Assembly: GCA_905250885.1 (NCBI GenBank)
Contig: CAJNOQ010000109.1
Location: forward strand, 1 to 64,000
Reading direction: 5' to 3'
Source: Didymodactylos carnosus
Lineage: Eukaryota; Rotifera; Eurotatoria; Philodinida; Philodinidae
DNA length: 64,000 nucleotides
Every line of letters begins with the position of its first letter. Position 1 is the first letter of the stretch. A program made the translations under genes and the position numbers. The notes under the pieces were generated by a model that was not told the DNA's origin, did no database searches, and saw only the letters and a program-made list of their open reading frames with translations. Below are positions 24,214 through 36,136 of the stretch, piece after piece.

Positions 24214-24838
24214 GACATCCATGTCGACGAAACTGCGGTATTTTTAACAATTAATGGTGATTCTTGAAAAATCGCAGATTAATTGCGGTTAATTGGCGAT
24301 TCCGATGATTTTTCTTTTTTTTTAAAATCGGCAATTAATGGCGATTAAATTGTTGATTTTAAGCGATTGAATGGTTATTGTCATTCACCATTTTATTTTG
24401 CAGTTAAGTATGTATATAAGAAACACGATTTCAACGAGAAATATACTTCTATTTAGATCATCATTTTATTTTAGAGTAAAACGGAGTTATCAAGTCTTCG
24501 CGCTGATCCCTCAGAGCTTTAAGTCGAGGAGCTCAGTGAACAGTTGGTATCTGGGCAATGCCTAAAATCGACTCGTCGGAAAGGTTCCGACTTCAGCTGG
24601 TGCTAAGACCCTTGCTGGGTGATATACATGTCGTTATACATAATAAACAATGAAAGAACAGAAAAAAATATGTATTTCATAAGATGGGTTCGAACTTATT
24701 ACCAAGAAAAAAATCGTCAATTAATCGCTAAAATCACCAAAAGGTCGGCAATTAATCGCGATTAAGCGCATGATTAAACGTATGATTTCTCACGATTAAT
24801 TGTCGATTTTTATGCGATTTTTAGTACATGGGCACATA
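24214..24838. mobile_element. AT-rich insertion with ATTAATCGC-type subrepeats
   Basis: Present in the upstream duplicate and absent from the paralogous site near 32040. Both ends carry many short copies of AATTAATCGC/GGCAATTAA in opposite orientations, like degenerate subterminal inverted repeats. The centre (about 24500-24620) is more GC-rich, with boxes loosely like an internal Pol III promoter (GAGCTCAGTGAAC and GGTTCCGACTT), but the spacing does not fit a clean tRNA. Class uncertain; exact ends uncertain by about 10 bp. Confidence 0.5.
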
Positions 24839-24885
24839 TTCACCATAGATACGTTAATCTTTTCTGATGTAATGCCGAAAATGAA

Positions 24886-25930
24886 ATGAGTAAGTCAGAG
24901 ACTTTTTCCAAATGGGAATTCAGGAAAACAGTAGGAGATATAAACTACAAAAAGTGGGCAGAAAAATGATCATCACAGGTATACGACAGCAAAATGAGAA
25001 GTTGCTTGTTTATGCAGTTGTGTTTATTGAATTTATCTTATTAAATTATATGCTTTTCTACTTCCAATGAATATATTCATCGCCAATTTTAGCTAGTATT
25101 CCATCAATTTGTTCGTCCGATGTGTCTGGTTACATATATTTGTCGGATTAACTTCCAATTTCGATTTTACTGCAGACCATTTTGTTCTGTTAGTCACAAA
25201 AGTTTGGTCAATTAAATAGTTTAATTGTAAAAAATGAATTCAATTTGATTTAAAACTCTGTTAACTAAATAATAAAATTAAAATTCTTCGCAAGATTTCT
25301 CTTTTAGATTTTCCACCTATGGTTTTTGTTTGCTCAATTTCGATTCAACCCTTCTTTTACTATGTCTTAATTATAAATCTGACAGTGATCTATATACAGC
25401 AAAGTACTTACAATTTTTTTAAAAAGAAACTAAATATTAACTAGAGCCCTAAGACTAGATGTGGCTTTTAAAAAAACAGCATGCGAGCCAGACGACAAGT
25501 TCTGAATTCTCATACCTGCTATTATCAAGAGAATGTCAAGAATCAAGAGAACCCTCATCTCAGCTTTTGCTAAAAAAACATTGAGTACTACGTTGGAAAT
25601 AAATACTGAAACATTGTATCAAGGATAATCTTAAAAGCGAGCGTTTGCCTGTGACATTTCATTAGTCAGAAATTTAGTCTAATTAGTCTAAATGGAGGCA
25701 AAAATAGATGATTTCCTGTCGATTTTATTTTAGTCTGAATTATTCCTTTACGGTATATAGACTACATATAATAAAAGTTAATGTAGATTGAGACAAAATT
25801 AATTAAGTGACTACCATATGAATTTGCAAGACCAATATGTGCTATGTAATGAACAACGATCCAAGTTACTAAAGACGCTATCGAATGGTGATCAAATTTC
25901 TGTACAATGACGTTATCCTAGTCATCGATT
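24886..25930. other. Gene-free stretch
   Basis: AT-rich DNA between duplicate copies; no frame, motif or repeat was recognised. Confidence 0.4.
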
Positions 25931-25934
25931 CTTA

Positions 25935-26358
25935 TATAAGAATCTTACCAGAAACGTCTAAGTCTCTTACCAGTGTCTTACAAGATTCTTATCGGAATCT
26001 TATCAGTTTCTTGTATAAGATTGTTTAAGATTTCCCATCGACAGTCGTAAGTGTCTTATAAGATTTTCATAAGAGGTTTGTAAGAAATTCATAACAAGTA
26101 CCAAAAATGCGTATGAAGTCTTCCAGCCAATAGAAGCAACTTAATCATAACAGAAATTACTCAAAACAGCTCATAAGCTGCCTTCTAGTAAATAAGAATA
26201 ACATAAGAATTTTTGATACTTCTTATGAATTTCTTACGAACCTCTTATGAAAATCTTATAAGATTCTTATAAGACACTTACGACTGCCGATGGGAAATCT
26301 TAAACAATCTTATCTAACAAACTGATAAGATTCTTATTAGAATCTTATCAGTTTTATC
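25935..26358. mobile_element. Foldback element with AATCTTAT subrepeats
   Basis: Long imperfect inverted repeat: the arm at about 25983-26107 pairs with about 26210-26350 over some 125 bp, sharing AAGATTTCCCATCG and CGTAAGTGTCTTATAAGA. The arms are packed with AAGATTCTTAT-type subrepeats. No coding capacity. Confidence 0.75.
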
Positions 26359-26529
26359 AACAAAAAATTTGTTTAGGGTATCTCCTTTTGCGCCTGAGTT
26401 TTTCCCTAGTGTATATCAGTCTAAGCGAAGGTTCGATATGTATCTGGCGCTCTCGCTTACTAAGTCTTTTTTATCGAAAATGATGTCTCCTTTTTGCAAA
26501 TGAATGGTTCTCGTTTCCCATCCTGTTGA

Positions 26530-27865
26530 GTTGCTTTATCGAATTATCGGAGGTGGTACAAGGTTCTCCTTTATTTTGATAAGTATCAGGTGGATTTTTT
26601 GGTCTTAGTGAAAGTTGGCTCGATTGATTCTAATTTTCTTGCAACCATATGTGCGAAGTACAGATTTTTTTATCAATAGGCTGAGAATAGTTGGGGTAGT
26701 GCGATCATTGTTCATCGAACATTTATCAACTGCAAGCGGGTACAGCGTGATATACCTAATGTTTGTATGGAAGATGTTTTCCCTGATCAGGAGATTAGGT
26801 TATTAATAGTATACGCTCCAGAAAGCAAAACGTAGAGTTCAGAAGACCTCTTATGTTTTATTTCATTAAATTGTTGTGTTCTGGGTAACTTCAACGTTGA
26901 TATGGAGGATTTAAAAGATAAGGGTGTTGAAATACTGACTGATTGGGCATATAGTATCTAAGTTCATTGCAAAGTTTATAATTATTTTTTGTCATTTGTG
27001 GCTGATTTCTGGGAAGTGCACTGGAGAATCTCATCAGTTGAGGACGGATATTGTCATTCCGTCTCCTTTTTATCATTGTTACCAGCCCGCTGCACTTCTC
27101 ATTTTTCTTTGAATAAATATCCCGTTGCTTTATCATAAGAGCTAAGACGAAAGTTATCCTATATGCGAGCGCTATCACTTAAAGCTAAAAGAGCAGGTGA
27201 TTTGAAGATAAAAACTAAAGCCAAACAACTTAAGAAAGAGGCAAGAATTGAACTCCGTTTATTTCTGTTCAAACATCTGGAGCAATTTTTAAAAGAAAGA
27301 TTTTCCGATTCGAAAGCATCGCTTGGTCTAAATTTAAACGCAACTTTAAAGCCTCACCCTCTTTGAAAGGTTTTTTAGATGAGAACGGAGTGGTTTTTAG
27401 GGAAACTGATGAGATGTTATAGAAGGCAACCGATTTTTACGAAAAATTATTTGAAAAACAAGAGGTAGTTAGACCTCACCCGTATGTAGCCTCCGAGAAT
27501 TGTCTGGGATAATAGTGATGACACAATACCATGTATTACTCTAAAAGAACTTCTTAAAGTCGTTAAAAGTAGGAAAAAGAAACTGTCTTGTGATGCGCAA
27601 GGAATTTCGACCTTTATCTTTTAATTTTCAACGTGTCATTGTTAACCTTTGTGGGCTCGTCTTATTGGAAAACTGTGAGAATGAAACTACTTGCCCAAAA
27701 GGAATCGATTTGTCCAGTAGCCGACACTCACCTGATCTCATTGCCAGATGTTTTTCTAAAGGTTTTAGCGCGGTTGTTCTTGGTAAGGTTCAAAAATTCT
27801 GAAGAATCGCTGCATTTTGGATAATTCTCAGTCGGGATTTATATGAGGTTTTCGTCTTCAAACTG
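26530..27865 (+). mobile_element. Decayed LINE fragment (endonuclease and early RT)
   Basis: Fragments in changing frames match the order of an apurinic-endonuclease LINE. A strand with IRLLIVYAPESK is followed by GNFNVDMED (the GDFNxD motif of the endonuclease, about 26885-26912), then a Lys-rich linker with FLDENGVVFRETDEM, and an early RT-like piece ending in DNSQSGF (about 27815-27840). Frames are broken by stops and shifts, so the copy is dead. It is interrupted by a MITE at 27866; more similarity may follow at 28120-28340. The clade was not determined. Confidence 0.7.
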
Positions 27866-28119
27866 CATTCTAAAAAAAAATCTTAGAATAAAAAACCGAA
27901 AGGTTTTTTCAGTTTGAACCGATACCGAACACTTTTTTGTATTTTAAAGTGCTCAAAAAACCCTGCGAAAAACCCTTCAGTAAACTCAAGTTTATTGACA
28001 TATCCTTAAGAGTTTTTTGCAGGGTTTTTGAGCACTTTCAAATACAAAAAAGTGTTCGGTGTCGTTTCAAACTGAAAAAAGCTTTTCAGTTTTTTATTCT
28101 ACGATGTTTTTTTAGAGTG
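27866..28119. mobile_element. MITE with about 105-bp inverted repeats, in the LINE
   Basis: Nearly the whole 254 bp is an inverted repeat (arms about 27866-27974 and 28010-28119) around a short loop. The ends read CATTCTAAAAAA and, in reverse complement, CACTCTAAAAAA. It interrupts the LINE remnant and so is younger than it. The right flank begins TA. It shares its terminal consensus with the element at 28537. Confidence 0.8.
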
Positions 28120-28351
28120 TAGGGTGCTATGTATGGTGAACTAGCTGTCTGGGAAAATTAGCTAGCCTTGATATTCCCAAAGTGTTTATTGTGTGGATTA
28201 AGAGGGCGGGCGATACTTCGAAGTATACGTCCTGAAGTTTTCTCGGCATACTGACATTATTTGGCTGAGAAAAAAATTAATTACTTTAAAGATATTGTTA
28301 AGTTTTTGAACAAGAGACTATTATTAAAAAAATTCCTGTCCGTTGTCAATT

Positions 28352-28961
28352 ATTCTGAGTTGGGATAAGCCCAAGACTTGTGAAATTTCTGCGTCAAACT
28401 TCATTCGGGAACGATGAAAAGTGTTTCTCCTTATACAAGTTAATGTTCTCTATCGAACTACGCTAGAATCAACTCTGATTATGAGAACACAATCACCGAC
28501 CTGTTTTGCAGTAACTCTAATATAGACACAATTCTACACTGTAAAAAAAATGCGTAGCTGAAAAGAACGGTTCCTATTTTCCACGTTTTTCTTTTAAAGC
28601 GGTTTCTAAATGCTACACTAAGGAATACTTTCAAAAAACGTTCTTTTTTGAAACACTTTTACCACTTCAGCTCGCTTGTTCTGAAAGTGATTGTTTTTCT
28701 AAAGTGTTCTACTATAGATTACTTTTCAACAGTGTTCTTGTGGTGGCCATTTTAGAAGTGATCTTTCCAAAAATGTTCAGCGAAAAGCGGCTCCTAAAAG
28801 GAACAGTTTTGGGTACACTTTTTTTTTTAGAGTGTACTGTAGAAAATGAAGAATTCTTTTAGGCTCAAATTTTCACACCGAACACTGTGAGCCATCGAAA
28901 CTCGCTACTGTTCGACGAAGTGGAGTGACTCACAACTCATGGGCTTATCCCAACTCAGAAT
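28352..28961. mobile_element. Inverted-repeat element, host of a nested MITE
   Basis: A perfect 22-bp inverted repeat lies at 28352-28373 and 28940-28961 (core GAGTTGGGATAAGCCC). The next bases (AGACTTGTG and TGAGTTGTG) are also similar between the ends. After subtracting the nested MITE the element is about 310 bp. No clear target duplication and no frame. Confidence 0.65.
28537..28834. mobile_element. MITE with TA target duplication, nested
   Basis: 298 bp. The ends are CACTGTAAAAAAAA and, in reverse complement, CACTCTAAAAAAAA. TA flanks both sides (28535-28536 and 28835-28836), as in Tc1/mariner-type insertions. It lies inside the element 28352-28961. No transposase frame. Confidence 0.75.
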
Positions 28962-29286
28962 CACATGGTTCTGGCTAGCTGGGGTCAGAGAATAATTAAA
29001 CAAATAAAAACAATAAACCTAGTAGGATAAACCAGCAGAAAAGCAGATAAAATCCTACAACAGAATCCTATAGGATCTAGCAAAATTCTACAAGATCTTG
29101 GACAATAGGTAATCGAGGGTGCTGATTCCGAATATCACAATGGTCTTTGCTTATGGACCTCCGAAGACCGGATTTTCCGGAAAACCAGTTTTTCAGAAAC
29201 TCTAAAAAGTAACCAAAACATTTCTTAATAGGGCATGATTGTAGCCCGCAAATTTCTGATTAAAATGAGACATCTCCCAGCTCTAC
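28962..29286. other. Spacer before the downstream duplicate
   Basis: No gene. Its last 30 bases (29261-29290) are a minus-strand copy of the dispersed motif with core GAGCTGGGAGATGTCTCAT, which ends exactly at the duplication junction. Confidence 0.5.
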
Positions 29287-29910
29287 ATGATACCACCTGC
29301 TGTTATTCAAAACAATTCCGATTCAGATGATGAATCGGACACAGTTAGTGAAAATACATTTACTCAACAAAAACTTCCGTTATTTAATTCTAAACCACAA
29401 CCTACAAGAACAGACGAACAAATGTACAATAACAACAATCGTCCACAACGGTATAATCGTACTGCACATAAACAACTACTACTAAGTGATACCAAAAAAA
29501 ATATTTATAATAATGTCCGATATAAATCGCTGAAAAGATCACAATTAGTCCGCCATGAATCGTTAAAAAACCGTAATAGACCACTGTTATTAGGTTCATC
29601 GGTTTTATCTCGACAATCGTCGACTAGTCAACATCATCATTCAAAACCATCGTGCAATAATAATTTCACATCTTATCATCGAAATGGTGGTTCCTCGGAC
29701 CATATTCTAAATCATAGTTATTGTGATAAAGATGTGTTTGGTACAGATTCATCCATGCCCCGATCCGATACATCTGACTTCTCACAACCACAATTATCCG
29801 AAAGTGTCATTAGTAATTTAGAGTCAGAGTATGACAATTATCAACCACAACAACAGCAAATGTCAAATTCACAAATTTTAAGTGATGATGATAATCGATC
29901 GTATTTGTAG
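29287..29910 (+). pseudogene. Duplicated last exon of the cyclase-family gene, with a new ATG
   Basis: A 207-codon open frame. From codon 3 onward it is identical to the C-terminal part of the cyclase-family protein (PPAVIQNNSDSDDE...DDDNRSYL). The first two codons (ATG ATA) come from the unrelated sequence at the junction, so the copy begins with an in-frame start. It carries only the low-complexity tail, with no TM or cyclase domain, and no promoter evidence. It is either an orphan exon fragment or a newborn gene. The identity to the parent implies a very recent copy or conversion. Confidence 0.7.
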
Positions 29911-30974
29911 TTTATTTTAGTGTTTTTATTGTCTTTTGCTCTTTTTTATACGACTTTTTATTATGTCATGTATGTTGTTATCTTGTTTAAACATTGTTTT
30001 CTAATTAAATTCCAACAATACTCTCTTCTCATAATTTCATTCAAATCAGATACAATAATAGTAGGCATCTTCTATTAGATTCTCAGTTGTATTGTTTTTA
30101 GTGAACATCTTGCGAAATCGCCTAAGATACTCTTGAAATGAGCACTCAGATGCACCAGTTTCTTCAATAAGATTGTGTAAATAACACACCTTTAAAAGCG
30201 TAAAGAGATTTTGATTGTTTAGTTATTATTTCACATGGATGTCATCAATTAATCCATACAAACAATTTACGTCAATGATGACGCATTAGAACATCATAGC
30301 ATCATTTTTTGTTGAACTACGCATATACAACATATATTTACGCAAGAACAGTGGGAGACGACTTGTCTATATAAGAACGAATTGTTAGTAATTCTTCTGC
30401 ACGAAGACTCTCTTTTATTCTTGTGAACACACAATAAAAAGAATTGGAAAAATTTTGTGCCACTGTTGTTTATATTGACAAACAATTGCTTTCTGTAAGT
30501 AGTATGTCAAGTTTTACACAGCGAGTGGAAACAGTATGCTTAATAGAACTTTCACTATCCGTGGTGTGTAACGAAAGATCCCGACTATTTTAATGCTAAA
30601 AGATTAATTAATCTTCGTTCTGCTCTACTTAAAGGATGAAGTCTAGTGTGATTCTTATTTCTATTATTTTAACAGTTGAGAAGACAGCTTTTAATGCTTG
30701 CGGTACACATGTTGAGTTGACGTTTTTTTTCATTCTTCCAATAATGGGGAAACAGAACGATCTTCGATCCACGTTCTTGTCTCTTGTTCTTCCGAGATTC
30801 TTGTCTCTTGCCATTTCAGACAAGAATCTTCAGTTTTAACTTTATTGAGCGGACAAGATTAATCTTGTTTTAATTTTTTATTGATTTTTCATCTTTTTAT
30901 ATTTCGCCAAACATCCTTGTCTAAAAATGACAAAATTTATTGATGATAAAGTCACTAAATTGTTTTGTCGATTT
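29291..30974. repeat. Segmental duplication, downstream copy (identical tract)
   Basis: Matches 21787-23470 without visible change. The tract is interrupted at its right end by a MITE (30975-31295) and resumes for 16 bp after the target duplication. Confidence 0.95.
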
Positions 30975-31295
30975 CAGGGATGTGGCGAAAGAAAAAAAGT
31001 TCGGGGTGCAATAGTGAAGATCAACGTTATATGATCTTTTTCTGGTAGTCGGTTTTTGAAACGGTCACTCTGAAAAACTAACAATTTTTGATAGTTTTGT
31101 TGTAAACCTATGCATATAATCTTCTCAACATACTCTAATGCATCAATCTACAGAAAGATCATTTATTCGTATTTTAGTTTATAATGTTATAATATTATCG
31201 AGCAGTTGTTCTAATTTACCATATTTTCGCTTTTTTCAAAAAAAAGTGGGAGGGTGCGCACCCCCCCCCCGCACCCCGTGGTCGCCACAGTCCTG
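30975..31295. mobile_element. hAT-like MITE, 321 bp
   Basis: The ends read CAGGGATGTGGCGA and, in reverse complement, CAGGACTGTGGCGA, with CGGGGTGC a little further in on both sides. The flanks GTCGATTT (30967-30974) and ATCGATTT (31296-31303) give an 8-bp target duplication with one mismatch. The upstream duplicate has the empty site at 23463-23470. A C10 run lies at 31261-31270. No transposase frame. Confidence 0.8.
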
Positions 31296-31303
31296 ATCGA
31301 TTT

Positions 31304-32100
31304 CCATACTCTATGTAACTCGCAGTACCTCAAAAGTGTTCCGCGGAAATTATTTTAAATGTTACAAGTTTCTTGTAGAGGCGGATCTTTAGATGTGTCG
31401 TTGTCGGTATGAGATTGGACAGTCCCTCTTATAGGTATAAAATGGAAGAAAAGGGTAAAAATAGATAATGTATATGCATATGCATTTTTTCGTTTGAAAG
31501 ATTCTTATAAGATCTAGGACAGGAACTTCAACCAGTGATAATGTTAGACATCTTGTCATGCTATGCATGAAAAGGTTTGATGACCTCGAAAAGATAGCAC
31601 AGAGAATATCGTGTAGAAATGATAAAAGCTATAGTCAATCCAAACATGTCAACATGCGTCTGTGTAGTAAATATTTTTAGAATATGCTGAAGCAAATAGC
31701 TGCATGAAATAAAAAATGTTGATTTCATTTGTCTTATATTTTTATTTAAATTTACTGTTAAAAGTGAGAAAGTTTAAAATTACTAGAAGGGATGTCGGTC
31801 ATTACGAACGTAATAACAGTGGATTCATTCGGAAAAACTCATTATAGCTTTCTAGTTAGTTAATTTACTGTTTATATCTGAGGCAGTAACCTATCATTTT
31901 AGAACATCATTGTATCTTATCGTAACTTTATATGCACAGAAATGTTTAAACTTTTTTTCTGCTCTATTTATTGTCATCGTTCATCTCTGTTCCCTATTTA
32001 ACTTTTTCATACTCTATATACGACATTATATCATGACGCAGAAACATATTCATAGATATATAGAACTAATGTTAGTCTTTTCTGACGTAATGCAATAAAT
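31304..32100. repeat. Diverged continuation of the duplication, downstream copy
   Basis: Shares 16 bp with the identical tract, then has about 210 bp and about 215 bp (31320-31532 and 31629-31845) absent from the upstream copy. These alternate with blocks about 85-90 percent identical to 23492-24213. Confidence 0.75.
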
Positions 32101-34422
32101 GTTCCATTCCTTTCTTCTTCTGAAGCTGGCATCGTCATGTCAATGACGTTGTTCACTATAACTGGTTGATCATTTTATACATGAAATCTCTTTTCTTTTC
32201 TCTTCGTCCTTTTAAAAGCAGACATCAACATTTTGAGCAGTTATTATGGAAAACATGTAAGCACTGAAATATAAATTGTGGGAACGATTTCTGCGGAAAA
32301 CAGCTCCCACTAATTTTAGTTAGTACTATTGATAGCTGATCGTTTCATGCATTACTTTTCAGTTCCTGCATGCTTGCAGGTTTACTTTACGACTTTTCAG
32401 AGTTAGTCGTAGACACTATGGTCGTCTATTCTTTTATTCACTAAATATTGAGTTGAGTGGTTGCATGTATCCGTTTGTAGGGCTTTCGATGAGTTGTAGA
32501 ATCTTTGTGTTCTGCTATTTTATGTCAATTCCAGTAGTGCAGAAAAAACCTAGCAAGGATAGGATGGTGTCTCTATATTTATCGTACAGATTTTAGAGTG
32601 ATAAACAAAATATCATGTTCTAGTGTTCTAGCAAAGTGTCGTACGATAAGTTCAGATCTAACTCTTACTAAGACCTTGCGAAATGTTAGTCACGAAATTA
32701 TCGGATTCTTACAAATATCAATATTTGATATTTGTTTGTAAGCGAGAATCTCGCTTGCCGCACGTTGATAATTTTATCTAAAATCCAATTATTTGAATAT
32801 GCTTGAAAGGCAGTTGTGATAAGTTTTTAGCGCAAATTGTTTTTTATCTATCGAATTTGAAATCGAATAGTTTCAATTTGTGATAAGTAACCGGAAATCA
32901 ATCTTCTGGTCTTTAAATACAGCTAGCTACGACATCTATCTTGAAGTTTGTGCAGCTTCCAGAAAATAATTTGATTGGTTTATTAGTTTCCGTAAGTAGA
33001 GAGAAAAGATTTTCTACTGCTCGTTATTTTACGATAACCCTTGTAAGATATTATCTGTTAAACAGCTATTTATGTGACTTACTTTTGTATATGTCTCTCC
33101 GCTTTTCATTATCCTATACAACGCTGTGTATTTAATGATCAGAATCGCAGAAAACAGTTTCACAAACAACAGGTTAACGAATTACATTTCGTCATAATTG
33201 TTGTTAAGAAAATCATGTTTAGATTACAGAGAAAATCTTCATCGGCTAACTGACTATTCATATCTTTATTGTCTTTGACATTCTCGCTTCCGTTTGTTCT
33301 TGTTATAGAAAAACGAATGACTACCATAGATTTCCAGCTTGGAGAAAAGCTTAAAATTTTCGAATGGACGAATCCGGATGATGTTCCCTTTTAGTCAGAT
33401 TTATTGCCCAGTGCGCAGAATACAGGAGCCGGTTTCTTAAAAAAAATTAAGTCAAAGCTTTAAGTGAAAAAGTAAGTCGCACTTAACTCAAACATAAGAT
33501 CTGACATAAGTTTTTTTAAGAAATTTCTACTTCTTAATGCACCCGTTAATGCACTTACAGGTATGTAAGTGCATTAACGACGATCAATCATTAACGATGA
33601 TTCATGATCTCTCATCTTAACCCTCTAAAAAATAGCCCAAACTGGTAATCAACTTTGTTAATATCTATCGGATGCTTAAAGGACAGCTTCACGAGTAACA
33701 TTTTAAAAGATGATCTCTTTCTTACCGCACCTGATGTTGGATTGGTATCACGTCCTAATTTCATCGGCCCTTTGGAAAAAGACCCACCGATCCTCATGTG
33801 TTTATTCCAACTCTCGGCAATCTCTGATACCGACACAAATATCACCGAGATTTTTGTCAATAGGTGGTAAATTTTTCTTCAGACATATGATTCTATCTTT
33901 TTTCGACGTTTTCAGTCATGTTCGTTTCGATCTCGTCGAGACTAAAACATTGGTTACAACAGTATCTAACGTAAAGATGTCATTTAAATCGTTGACCAAC
34001 CCATTTTTAGCATTATCAGCAGTGGCGGATTTACGATAAGCACAGCAAATTTTGTTTTTTCACCAGCGGAAAAAATTGTTTAGACCGTGCATTTAGTGCT
34101 GCGAACTCGCAAAAAGCTTATAGATCCACCACTGATTGTTAAAGAGACTAATTTCGGCAGATAACTTCGTACAGTGAGCAAGAACGATGAATAAAACCGC
34201 AAAGCAGTTTCTACTGAAACTTTCTCAACCGCCATACCATGCCATTCCTCAGTCTTTGTCTACTATAGACATTTGGGAATTCAAATAAAGAATAAATCCA
34301 TCTGAAATGTCTCACACAACATTTTACAAAAGGTTTTCCGCTTCACTTAAAACCAGTTTAGTTTTAAAGAGCACATTCAGTTACGTAAGAGAATGTCTAT
34401 GTTCTGACTTCGTACACTAATC
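32101..34422. other. Gene-free stretch
   Basis: No supported gene. Frames at 33612-33870 are open on both strands but show no domain or splice context. A short hairpin lies at about 33546-33579 (GTTAATGCACTTAC and its complement). Confidence 0.4.
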
Positions 34423-34672
34423 CTGAAAATTATTTATAGAAAATCGCCGTTAATTTTCAGAAAGTCCATATATAAAATTGCCGAGGATTTTCTGTTTTAT
34501 AGAAAATTGAATTCTCAATTGTTGGGAATTATTTATAGAAAATCAATGTCGATTTTCTAGATTCTTGAAACTCGACATTGATTTTCTGTACATAATTCCC
34601 AACAAGAAAATCCTCGGCGATTTCATATATGGACTTTCTGAAAATCAACGGTAATTTTCTATAAATAATTCC
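34423..34672. mobile_element. Two-tier palindromic element
   Basis: Outer arms 34424-34496 and about 34604-34672 are inverted copies with ends ATTATTTATAGAAAATC. A second, inner pair (about 34520-34558 and 34566-34606) repeats the same end motif, so the whole reads as one palindrome inside another. A related, decayed stretch with the same TTCTATAAA/TAGAAAATC words follows at about 34790-34950. No coding capacity. Confidence 0.7.
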
Positions 34673-34950
34673 CTCGACGGACTGCGGTCCAAAAGGAAAA
34701 AAATTCGAAGTTATTCGAAGTGTGAAAATATTCGCACTTATATTTACACAAGAATGTAAAACAAAACGATGATCGAAGAAGAATCTTGGAAATTATTTGT
34801 AGAAAATCAATCGATTTTCTAAAAGCTTGAAAATCCTCCTTGATTTTCAAGAATCTTGAAAGTCAACATTTTCTATAAAGTTGGAAAACTGGTGCTATTC
34901 TATAAATTTGAAAACCCTCAGGTTTTCTATAAAATTCAAAATAATTCAAG

Positions 34951-36136
34951 ATTACAGTGTAGCTGATGCAGTCCAAGTTCACAGTAAGAAGATAAAACAG
35001 AATTATGTTTCATTTTTAAATGCTTTTAAATTATCGCGTGATCCTTACATGAAACATTACTCAAAGTTGTAGAGAATATGGTCCTTGTCACACCCTATAA
35101 TAAAAACCGTAAGCTTTGTTGAAGGCGAAGGGTTTTTAACCCTACAAGGCGAGATAGAGTTCGAAAAAGTCAAACCAGTAGGACTCTACTAGCGTGCACA
35201 AGTGATATTATACAATGTAAATATACTCTAGTCTACAAGCGCTTAAGACTCTTATTGATGCAAAGCCTAAGAGACATGCGGTGGATTTAGCATGTATGTA
35301 AAAAGTTCAAGAATGTCAGGCATAATCGATCCTCCACTCTATAAATTCGCAAGCTTCGGTTTAGGTCTGATTGCACGATGTTCACTTGAACTTTTCTTAA
35401 GGACCATAATTCAATTGTTTTTGAGTTTTTCTCAACCATATGGTTCTCAGCATGGCGTAATTTTAATCTATAAAGGAAAGAAGTTATTTTTAAGGTAAAA
35501 CTCATGAAAGTTCTAAGTAAGTAAGTGCATAGCATTTTTTATTTTTCTACTACTCATTCTACCTCTAACTATGGTCCGTGATTTTTTACCGCACTACTCA
35601 ATTATTTTGATGTAAGTTTTCGATATGATATAATATTTGTTTGTTTGAAGAAAAATTTCTTGTATTATTGAGTAAGTTTTCTCCATTTGCATTTCTCAGT
35701 TTGGATTCGGCAAGTGCCTAGTATTTGTTGATCTGAGTAATAAGACAGTATTTAATATATGCGGAGAAAACATCTGCTTGAACTCTCAAGAATGAATGTA
35801 TCTATAGTCGCATAATATCGATGGATTGCTCGAGCATTTTAGCATCTTGTTCGGGTGACGCCACTATTCTCTATGATCGAAGTCATACTCGCTACATTCT
35901 GAAAGCCACTAACGGTAAAGCGGGCTTACTGGAAGAAAACTCACATTTTCGATGATATACAGGTTTTGATATGTTTCTTACTTCTGCGCATTTTTATATT
36001 CAGATGTTTTTGCAGTCATCATGTTTAACTCGGACAATGGAATGGGGAAAAGACCTCAGGTTTGATGTATTATGTAGGAAGGACGACTTTATACGAATGA
36101 TCGTCCTTTTCACACTAGACATCTAGCAAATAAGGC
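34951..36136. other. Gene-free stretch
   Basis: Nothing recognised. Short open frames overlap on both strands near 35290-35535 without domains. Confidence 0.4.

Larger units (their letters stand above)
23488..24885. repeat. Diverged continuation of the duplication, upstream copy
   Basis: Blocks near 23505-23590, 23617-23694, 24103-24213 and 24840-24880 align in order to 31533-31625, 31845-31920, 31930-32035 and 32040-32095 at roughly 85-90 percent. They are interrupted here by a 400-bp MITE and a roughly 620-bp AT-rich insertion that the other copy lacks. Confidence 0.75.

Noticed and set aside
24500-24620. Possible tRNA gene
   Set aside because: A-box- and B-box-like words are present but the spacing is too long and no cloverleaf could be drawn by eye.
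33612-34039. Overlapping open frames on both strands with somewhat higher GC
   Set aside because: No family recognised, no splice-supported extension, and the strand cannot be chosen.
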